From NCBI RefSeq assembly GCF_041956535.1, contig NW_027192211.1, positions 158,461 through 222,460 on the forward strand: 64,000 bases of DNA, given 5' to 3'. Origin of the DNA: Calcarisporiella thermophila CBS 279.70. Its lineage: Eukaryota > Calcarisporiellomycota. Positions 57,240 to 64,000 of this stretch are shown in pieces. Made by a program: the position numbers and the translations under genes. Every line of letters starts with the position of its first letter. The stretch's first letter is position 1. Below the pieces are notes generated by a model. It searched no databases and was not told the DNA's origin. It saw only the letters and a program-made list of their open reading frames with translations.

Positions 57240-57821
57240 TGGTGTTGCTGTTGCTTGAGTGATATTTGGAATGCTCGCGAAGTTTTACGTTTGATGTTGC
57301 CAAGAAGATTCGTCTTGCCGCGTTGGAAATCGGGATGGCGGAATTCCCAACTCTGATGTTCGGAATTGCCGTTAGCATGGAAGACGTCGTTGACCTTGTG
57401 AAAGCCGTACACTTGGGGGAGGGGAGGGGAGGGGAGGAGAGGGCGAGAGAGAGTGAAGAGGGCGGATTAATGGAAAGATCTCAGAGATGGAATTCATTTG
57501 CTTACTGTTCAGCTGCCGCACGAAGCTCTGCCAATTGCTGTGCTTGAAGTAGCGGGGCAGGATTTTGCGGGAGAATTCGATTGGATTGCTAACGGAGAAG
57601 AAGTGGCCGTCGGGCTCAGACCAGCGGATGAGATCGCTATTAAGCCTGTCCTCGAGCATGCTAGGAGGGGGAGGCAGGGGGATTAGTCAGAGGGCGCGGC
57701 GCATCGGGGGGGGGGAGGGGCGTTACCTGTGCAGCTTGTGGACGAAGGCCGCGGGGTTGCAGGGGATCATGTGGTTGTTAGCCAGCGGCGGAACATGCAG
57801 GTGGGCCTCCTTCCCGGTCAT
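55836..57821 (-). CDS. sfl1: HSF-type transcription factor, Sfl1-like, with polyglutamine
   Basis: Six exons on my reading. MTGKEAHLHVPPLANNHMIP and AAFVHKLH open the HSF DNA-binding domain, then RMLEDRLNSDLIRWSEPDGH, FSRKILPRYFKHSNWQSFVR and QLN/MYGFHKVNDVFH, with WEFRHPDFQRG. AFVHKL and VNDVFH match Sfl1 (flocculation suppressor) rather than Hsf1. The next segment is a glutamine run (residues about 125-145), then an acidic helical region with DMYHDQALRQQR. After an intron at about 56852-56920 come MVNSIQLLARICKED and a Ser/Pro-rich tail. A last intron (GTGACC donor, branch TTCTAAT) leads to RPHLPRLSLGEDNRYTG and a basic end RKRRRLCE. Relatives repress adhesion or heat-response genes. Confidence 0.88.
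57194..57254 (-). repeat. polyglutamine-coding CAA/CAG tract
   Basis: About 20 consecutive Gln codons, CAA then CAG (plus strand GTT then GCT), in the Sfl1-like gene. Confidence 0.9.
57415..57437. repeat. G-rich (GGGGA)n tract at a 3' splice site
   Basis: Four or more adjacent G4-A units on the plus strand. On the minus strand, (CCCCT)n forms the pyrimidine tract immediately before the AG that precedes TGTACGGC of the HSF exon. It satisfies the four-G-run rule for a G-quadruplex. Confidence 0.8.
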
Positions 57822-58174
57822 TTTGGCAGGAGGAAGCTAGGCAATGACCGCGAGAGGAAGGAGCTACGGCTCTGAGACCGGTGAAGAAAAGTCCACGAAC
57901 ACAGGCTACGCTGCTTTCCTGGGTATCGAGCGATAACTTCCTAGGTTTAAGCCATAGCACGCGCTGAGTAAGGAGATTCGGGAGACGGTCACATTTTTGG
58001 TGGGGTGTGTGCCTGCATTATTTTTTTTCGAAACCCGGCTAGTCACCGAGGATCAAAGCGGGGTGAAACCAGGTTTGGCAGCCGATCGGTGTAAGCGGAA
58101 CGGCAAGCCTACCAAGCCATATGGGGTCTAGAAGGCCTCTCTGTCCCGCGTGCCGGAAAAAATAGGGCGGCCAA
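57822..58174. promoter_or_regulatory. bidirectional promoter spacer, Sfl1-like / MscS
   Basis: About 350 bases between divergent starts. A T9 run lies at 58020-58028 with nearby GAAACCC. No TATA or HSE triplet array is recognisable. No gene. Confidence 0.45.
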
Positions 58175-59599
58175 ATGGACAATCAATCGCTTGCCGTCAT
58201 CATCGTGGTTGTGGTTGTGGTCGCATGCGTCCTCATCCACTCCATCACCTTCTTCATCGCCGCCTTCCTCGCCAAGCGCACCGCATCGCCCTACCATGCC
58301 CTCGTCGTCCGGCTTCTGTAAGCCCTTTGCTTCAACGCGTCCTGCCTCCGGCTAACCCTCTCTGCCTCCCCCTCCCCCCCCCCTCTGTAGGCGCTGGCCA
58401 ACCGCGCTGCTGGTCCCTGTCCTCGGGGCCCTGTTTTCGCTTCCCCTCATCGCCATGCCCCCCGATGTGTTCAACATCATCCGTCACGCGCTGGTCATCG
58501 TCCTAATCATCTCCATCGCCTGGCTTCTGTTGAACTTGATCAAGCTCGTGACCCAATCTTTCGAGCTGAACTGGAAGGAGAAAGAGCCCACGCATCGCAG
58601 GCAAGCGGTAAATGCTAACGGCGCTGGCATCCACTCAATGAGAAGCACTAATGGCCTATTGTAGACTCGCACGCAGACCGTGGTGATTACGCGAACTCTG
58701 TCCGGGATCCTCATCGTGGCAGCGATAGGAGCGGTAGGATATATGCTTATTATCCATGCGCTAAGCAGGGTCACCCATCTGCTTTTCCGCACACAGATTA
58801 TCTTCTCATTTCCTCAGGCATATCAGATCGGGGCATCGCTCCTGGCTTCCGCGGGGATCATGTCGTTGATCGTCGGACTCTCCGCCCGGCCTTTCTTCGA
58901 AAACATGGTGGCCTCGCTGCAGATCGCCATCACGCAGCCCATCACGCTCGATGACGAGGTCACCGTGGAGGGCGAGCTGGGGGTCGTCGAGGAGATCGGC
59001 GCGCAGTATGTGGTCGTGCGCACCCTTGAGGACCGGCGACTGATCGTCCCGCTCACGCGTTTCATCACCCATCCGTTTGTGAACTGGACGCGCAAGAACA
59101 CCGGGAAGCTGGGCTATGTGTTTCTGTGGCTGGACTATGGCGCCCGAGTCGACGTGCTCCGAAAACGCCTGCTGGAGATATGCGAGGAGAGCGTGTGCTG
59201 GGATCGGCGGGTCGCGGTAGTCCATGTAAGGATCCTGCGCCTCGGATATCCGCCCTGCCGGCGCTGACGCCCCCCCCCCCCTCCTGTTTTGCTCTCTAGA
59301 TTGTCGAATGCACCGACAGGTGCATGCAGGTGCGCTTCACGGTGAGCGCCCGTAACGCGCCCTTCCTACGGGACCTGAGGAACTACGTGCGCGAGAAATT
59401 GATCGAGTATGTGCAGCAGCAGCGGCCCAGCTACCTCCCTAGGTCGCGAAACATGGAGGTGGAGCGCGCAGATAAACCCGACTCCCGCGACGCGCAAGTG
59501 CAAGTGCCTTGTGACGGCGGGAGCCCTGGGCCTTCAAACTCCGCAGCCCGAGGAAAAATGCCAAGCGACGACGCGGAACTTATTTCGAAGACACTTTGA
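58175..59599 (+). CDS. Mechanosensitive ion channel, MscS family (bacterial-like)
   Basis: Several exons. MDNQSLAVIIVVVVVVACVL begins transmembrane helix 1. Further helices: LVPVLGALFSLPLI, HALVIVLIISIAWLLLNLI and RTLSGILIVAAIGAVGYML. The pore-lining helix and beta-domain carry GASLLASAGIMSLIVGLSAR, FFENMVASLQIAITQPITLD and DEVTVEGELGVVEEIGAQYV, the MscS core. VVVRTLEDRRLIVPLTRFIT continues it, with NWTRKN. The C-terminal alpha/beta domain ends VECTDRCMQVRFTVS and a polar tail. It resembles bacterial MscS-type proteins more than the EF-hand Msy1/Msy2 channels of fission yeast. It should release osmotic pressure or ions in a membrane not identified here. The last intron at 59226-59299 contains a C12 tract. 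Confidence 0.85.
59270..59281. repeat. C12 homopolymer inside the last MscS intron
   Basis: Twelve C lie in the intron, ahead of CTCCTGTTTTGCTCTCTAG. A similar C10 run (58374-58383) is in the first MscS intron, also close to its acceptor. Confidence 0.95.
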
Positions 59600-60225
59600 G
59601 AATCCTAGTCCCAAAAACCTTAATCCCGTGTGCTAGTATGTTTTGAGAAACATGGCGATTCCATCCTCATTCTTCCGGGAAGTCGGTGGGGGGCCGGCAA
59701 TACCTTTGGAGCCGCCGGTCCGTGATGTAATCGCCTTCCCCCGGACAAGTGCACCTAGATCTATCCTTTTCAGTGACTCTATTTTCTTATACCTGTTCAT
59801 GACCACTTGACATGTTTGAGATCGAGTTGAATTCAATTATAAGCTTATCACGGCTAATCTTGTGCGCAATTTTTCTCCCCGAAGCTCTGGATCCTAGCAC
59901 GGGGACCTGGATTAATAAGATCTCCAAATCTTTTGTGAAACCCGAGCGCACCTAACTCTCCCTGTCTATCAGGGGTGAGTGTGAGGAGCGGTGATTTTAA
60001 TGATGCATTCGGAGGCATTATTATTCAATGGCAATGCAATGGCATTTCTCCGGTGCTCATTGGAGCTACACATCATTGAAAAACCGTGGAGCCTGAGATG
60101 GGAATGAGATGCTTCACTATTTTACAATACAAATACAAAGTGCACATCCAAAAACAATAGGGTTATAACATCGACCACATCGCTGGAGGAATAATGTTCT
60201 CGATGGCGCATGGCCTCTCTTTCCG
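59600..60225. other. intergenic spacer between converging genes
   Basis: About 625 bases between the MscS 3' end (plus) and the 79-residue protein (minus). The part at 59990-60100 has some self-complementary short segments but no recognisable RNA gene. No gene called. Confidence 0.5.
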
Positions 60226-60539
60226 CTATTCATGCATGAATCTCAACTTCTCCTTCTCCTCCTCTTTGGCTAATTTCAGTACCTCCACCTCGCGCCGGGC
60301 CTTTTCCTTCCCCATCCAATCGCCCGTCTCGCGGTCCTGTCGCTCCAGCTCTTCCATTGCGTGCACAATTTCTGCCGGGATGTGGACTGACTCGGGGACC
60401 TGGGCAGGCGATGGGCCCGGGGATGACTTTGAATCGTAGAGATTCTTCTTCATTGCGCTTGCCTATTAGATACAGCGAATGTTCGTGAGCGGGAAGGAGA
60501 AAAGAATCAACAAAGAGTAGAAAATAGCGAGTTTACCAT
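60226..60539 (-). CDS. Small charged helical protein, 79 residues, unknown
   Basis: On my reading the start codon ATG (60537-60539) is immediately followed by a GTAAAC donor; the intron ends CTAATAG and the second exon continues MASAMKKNLYDSKSSPGPSP. The rest is AQVPESVHIPAEIVHAMEEL, ERQDRETGDWMGKEKARREV and EVLKLAKEEEKEKLRFMHE-stop: a short Pro-rich linker and one charged helix. An alternative is simply to start at the Met in exon 2 (60451-60453), giving 75 residues. I recognise no family. The long charged helix suggests a partner-binding or mitochondrial-accessory role, but nothing proves it. Confidence 0.55.
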
Positions 60540-60988
60540 GATTTCCGCCTTGTTTTGATGCAATTCGATTTGATTCGATTCGGGGCGTCCACTTCTTTGA
60601 ATGCAAAATGGGAGAATACTTTATATACTCTTGACTAAACGCTTCGTAGGCGTTTGAGCACACGTCCCAATTTAAGCGGCCAAAAATTCGCCACTTGAAG
60701 GCTTAGATCTGCTCCGCATACCCGATCTCTTCCAATTTGGGTTACAGCATCAGAAAATCGTCAGGTTCCTCAACAACACTAAAGGAGTCAAAGCTGTTTC
60801 CTCTTGTTGTGTTCGTTTCACAAGCTTCTCCGGGTTTCTAGGATAAACACGTGCGAAAAAAAAGAAATGCAGATATAAATTAAATAATGAAAAGGGCGGA
60901 AATGTGTAGTGAATGGGTAAAGGGTGAGAAATGCGGGAGTGAGGGGTAGGGCAAGGCCACATCTTCCAGGACCTCGCTTTGTATGAGG
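60540..60988. other. intergenic spacer
   Basis: About 450 bases between two minus-strand genes, holding the promoter of the 79-residue protein and the 3' region of the next gene. GATTC repeats occur near 60570-60585. No gene seen. Confidence 0.5.
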
Positions 60989-62037
60989 CTATCTGGTTAT
61001 GATTCTATCCATGCTTATTCTCTCCCGTGGCTCCTCCGGGGTGCGATTCTCTTCCTCGCGAGGGGATCTAGCCTCCGAACTGAAGTCCGGGGGAGATTCG
61101 ACCACTACGACGGGCGACGGCAGGGCTATCTCGTGGGCACGGGGTCCTCCGTGCTCCACATCACTAGGCCGCCTTATCACTTGGAGTTCGGTCTCTTCGC
61201 GTCGCCCCTCCATGTACGCAGGTGGCGGAGGCATCAATGGATCCACAGGGCAATAGCTAAAAGGAAGAGATCATGAGTGCCTCGTGTGGGGAGGGTGCCA
61301 AGTCCAAATCTAAAATTACGCCGGCAAATTCTCCATGTAGTCGTCCGGCTCCACCTCTGCGATCTCCACCGCCCAGCGAGGAATCGATGTATACATAATC
61401 GACATCACCGAGCCCGGAATCCGCCGCGTGAACCATGCTACTGCATGCGGGACGGCATCCTGAAGAGTGAACTGCTGTAGCAGTATGGAGAGCTCCGTCT
61501 CAAACTACTCCGTCAAATGGGTTATTCCCGTCGCTTAGAGGGTGGAGCACTAGGGCTTTACCTGTTGCAGCCGTTCGAATAAAACATGCCGCCTGTAGTA
61601 GTAATATAAAAACAGGAGACAAGGTGGAGCAAACACTAGGAAATGGACCTGCATGGGGAAGATAGAGAACAGGATAAGGAGGGCCACCCCAATTATGACG
61701 AAGAGACCGCCGGATATGATGTAGTAGTCTCGTCGAACAGAGGGGAAATTGAGCTCCGTAAACTGATGGATTTCCTTGACCCGCTGCTCGAAAAGGTCTC
61801 GAGGAACCTTAATTATCATAGTGAGTTCAAGCCGATGTTGGGAGCCATGGAGACAGGGAATGGGGCAAGGCAAAAACAGCCTTGGCAGCTATCATATTCA
61901 TTCCCGTCGGCCTAATTCTCAATAATGAAACTTACCCTCCCATCCAATGAGTATGCCTCGTATCCTCTAATGTCGAAGCGGGGCTTTTTCCTAAAGTTCC
62001 CCGCTATTAGCGGAATGGTGCATAATGTTCTGGTCAT
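60989..62037 (-). CDS. Membrane protein with two adjacent helices and a PPAY motif
   Basis: Four exons on my reading. MTRTLCTIPLIAGNFRKKPR and FDIRGYEAYSLDG lead across an intron to RDLFEQRVKEIHQFTELNFP. Two transmembrane helices follow in close succession (YYIISGGLFVIIGVALLILF and MQVHFLVFAPPCLLFLYYYY). A predicted amphipathic segment contains FETELSILLQQFTLQ and AWFTRRIPGSVMSIMYTS; an intron with GTAATTTTAG donor joins YMENLPA to YCPVDPLMPPPPAYMEG. PPAY is a WW-domain binding motif. The Arg/Glu/Pro-rich tail ends DRIITR-stop. Start chosen at 62035-62037; in-frame ATGs lie further upstream. Family unknown; perhaps an ER or Golgi adaptor. Confidence 0.6.
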
Positions 62038-62355
62038 GGCAGAAAAAAGCGAAATGCTCACTTTTTGGGAAATGGTTTGTGTTATGGGAAAGCAGAGAAT
62101 GGCCTTGGATGCATTTAAATAATTATATATTAATTCGAGCCAAGTAAGAGGCAAACATAAATAAAAAAGCAGCTTGGTGGTTATCAAAAAGGCCTGAATT
62201 CGGTCATAAAAGGAACGGCGACCTAATAAAAAAGGGGTGAAAGGGTGGGTTCACGATCTTCACTTCCGACAAGCCACACTTTCATTATTGTCCATTTTTT
62301 CATATCTCGTTCCTAGATCTTCGACCCTTCTTCCCCATCCCAAAAAAGTAGCGCA
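62038..62355. promoter_or_regulatory. bidirectional promoter spacer
   Basis: About 320 bases between the divergent membrane protein and the protein at 62356. T-rich and A-rich tracts (62225-62235, 62341-62347) occur. No gene. Confidence 0.45.
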
Positions 62356-64000
62356 ATGCTTCGGCCACGCGGAGTGGTTTCAAGACTCCTTATCACACAG
62401 AACACGGCCCTACAATTTCGCTCAAGATACCCCCATAGATTAATTGTCCATTGCCAGCATCGGTTATCCCACACCCCTTCATCCACTCCACCGCAGGAGA
62501 CAGAGGGTAAATCTGCTGATCCGGCCCCGCATCAACAGTTAGAGCAGAAGCCGCCGCAGCAGGAGGAGGAGGATACAAAGCCACCCCCTAAAAAACGTGC
62601 CTCCTCGCCCGCGGCAACCACCAAACCAAGCGATGCCAAATCAGCCGCCCCTTCTTCCGCCGATGCGCCAAGTAAATCCAATGGCCGAAGACGGAGTGTA
62701 CCACTCAGTGTTCCACGGCGCCACGTGCAGCTCCGAGAACTCATAGATCCCATGCCCCCCATTCTTGCGCGCTCCAACCTGGAGGCTCGCATTATGCGCC
62801 GAGAAAGCAATAGAAGCCACTTTGAAGAAGTTCCTGTCCATACTGCTACCAAGAAAGAGCTGGTTGAAACGCTTCGAGTTTTGTTGGACGCGCGCGCAAA
62901 GGCGCTTGCTGAGCGTTTGCCAAGTGTTGCGGCAACGAAAATTTTGGCCATGGTATCTCCCTTCAAGAATTCGGATATCTATGTTGAGCATCTCTGCCGT
63001 GCGGCGAGCGCTGAACTAGACGCCGACTTCGTGGTGCTTCAAACCCGGGATCTCTTCGAGCGGGTGCCATCTATAACCGCTTTAAATGCACGAGTGGTGG
63101 GGACGGGTGGAGGACAGCAGGTGATGTTAATGGGAGGAGGGCACAGGCGACGTGGTGATATGGATTTTATGATGCGGCTGGGTGGAAACATGGCAGCTTT
63201 CGTGTCGCCTTCGGTTGCCCGGGTGGGAGGCGGCGCGGGAGAGGGAAAAAGAACGGGAAACGATGAGATGATCAGTAGTGTTCCATTCCCATGGAATCGG
63301 CCGTATCGAGCTTCAGGCGGGAGCGACCTATTCAGATTCATTGCTTCGGAAACCTCTGCCTCGGGTGGTGCCACGGCGTCTGCTGCAGAGAAGAAGCCCG
63401 AGGCTGTCCTTTTAATTGAGGAGACCCTTAAGGATGTAGTGGGCGCAATAATGGAGCTGAAAAAGAAGAAGCGGAATATAGTGGTGTACTATAGGGACTG
63501 GATGGAGCTCTTAGCCATGAGTGGGCGCTACGCAGACGATATTCTCAAGAGCATCACGGGACTCTTGCGAAAAGAATCAGGCGTGGTGTTCGTGACCCCT
63601 GCGACGCCGACACTAGGGAAATGGACGGGCATTCCGGGCGCAGGTCGACAGTCCAGGGGGTTTCCATCGGTGCTCCTGATGCGTGCAGACAACGAGGAGG
63701 ACGAGGACGAGGAGGAAGATGAGGCCGAGGAATACAACGACCTCGAGCTTGATGATGATAAACTGATGGACAAGGTCATAGAGGGGCGACTGGACTATTC
63801 AAGCCTGCTCAGCCATTACCTTGGTGCCGCTACAGTCCCTATTCTACCTCCCCCTCGGCAGGATCTGCCCTCTTTTGAAGCCAGGTTACAGCTGGACGGC
63901 CGCCGATGGTTCAAATGGATCAATGTTCAGGAGATGTTGGCCATTGCTTCTGCCAACGGAATCACCATCGAGCTTCCGACCCTGGAAGGCCAGGATGTGG
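62356..64000 (+). CDS. N-terminal part of a large protein, possible mitochondrial AAA ATPase (incomplete at the window edge)
   Basis: Open frame of 548 codons that runs off the right edge with no intron needed. It starts MLRPRGVVSRLLITQNTALQ, Arg-rich with few acids, a plausible mitochondrial presequence. A Pro/Lys-rich linker (KPPPKKRASSPAATTKPSD) follows. The folded part includes KKELVETLRVLLDARAKALA, NSDIYVEHLCRAASAELDAD and FVVLQTRDLFERVPSITALN, the start of a Rossmann-like lobe seen in fungal and plant AAA proteins. VLLIEETLKDVVGAIMELKK and SGRYADDILKSITGLLRKES resemble a degenerate first ATPase lobe. The acidic segment EDEDEEEDEAEEY precedes LDYSSLLSHYLGAA. A true Walker A motif is not seen in this part, so the AAA call is provisional; it would lie beyond the edge. 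Confidence 0.6.
   Translation, partial: MLRPRGVVSRLLITQNTALQFRSRYPHRLIVHCQHRLSHTPSSTPPQETEGKSADPAPHQQLEQKPPQQEEEDTKPPPKKRASSPAATTKPSDAKSAAPSSADAPSKSNGRRRSVPLSVPRRHVQLRELIDPMPPILARSNLEARIMRRESNRSHFEEVPVHTATKKELVETLRVLLDARAKALAERLPSVAATKILAMVSPFKNSDIYVEHLCRAASAELDADFVVLQTRDLFERVPSITALNARVVGTGGGQQVMLMGGGHRRRGDMDFMMRLGGNMAAFVSPSVARVGGGAGEGKRTGNDEMISSVPFPWNRPYRASGGSDLFRFIASETSASGGATASAAEKKPEAVLLIEETLKDVVGAIMELKKKKRNIVVYYRDWMELLAMSGRYADDILKSITGLLRKESGVVFVTPATPTLGKWTGIPGAGRQSRGFPSVLLMRADNEEDEDEEEDEAEEYNDLELDDDKLMDKVIEGRLDYSSLLSHYLGAATVPILPPPRQDLPSFEARLQLDGRRWFKWINVQEMLAIASANGITIELPTLEGQDV

Noticed and set aside
57960-58140. Possible tRNA or other structured RNA before MscS
   Set aside because: TTCGAAACCC superficially resembles a T-loop, but no acceptor stem or anticodon arm could be paired.
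59990-60110. Possible C/D snoRNA (AATGATG and CTGA boxes)
   Set aside because: The boxes are weak and distant, there is no terminal stem, and such short boxes arise by chance.

Overview
The window is nuclear DNA from an intron-rich fungus. It has many short GT-AG introns with fungal-type branch points, and fungal marker proteins: a Pho85-type CDK, an FadA/GNA-1-type G-alpha ending in CGLL, TAF3, MED27, NAC-beta, Sfl1-like and Yap-like regulators, and GPI-anchored surface proteins. It could be an early-diverging ascomycete, but nothing visible fixes the species. I support about 30 protein genes. I found no tRNA, rRNA, CRISPR array, intact transposon or bacterial-type operon.

Left part (1-29 kb) is AT-rich with dense introns. 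In order it holds a FAHD1-like acylpyruvase, PHO85, a GPI-anchored cupredoxin, a LisH/WD40 protein, 5-oxoprolinase (glutathione cycle), an SPX-RING ubiquitin ligase, Mediator MED27, a HELLS/IRC5 SNF2 remodeller, a Yap-like bZIP factor, G-alpha, the tRNA 2-thiolation enzyme NCS6, a flavin monooxygenase and a secreted protein with a twin CX3C motif. Pho85 and SPX-RING proteins both belong to phosphate signalling in other fungi.

Middle part (29-38 kb) is of intermediate composition. It holds a possible tiny gene with a perfect 21-bp-arm hairpin in its predicted intron, TAF3, DNA primase small subunit, and a large unrecognised beta-propeller/coiled-coil protein whose layout recalls FANCB/FAAP100.

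Right part (38-64 kb) is GC-rich with C-rich introns. Three secreted or single-pass surface protein genes lie on the minus strand at 37.9-45.0 kb, interleaved with a PQ-loop transporter and NAC-beta. Then come a GNAT acetyltransferase, a three-repeat Myb factor, a long gene-poor stretch, a tiny coiled-coil gene, valyl-tRNA synthetase, an Sfl1-like HSF factor with polyglutamine, a bacterial-looking MscS channel, a 79-residue protein, a membrane protein with a PPAY motif, and the N-terminal part of a large protein, possibly an AAA ATPase, that runs off the right edge.

Most genes are unrelated housekeeping loci. The most notable signals are the FANCB/FAAP100-like candidate, the secreted twin-CX3C protein, the hairpin, micro-exons (14 and 16 nt, and a 16-nt terminal exon carrying the G-alpha tail), and the compositional change along the window.
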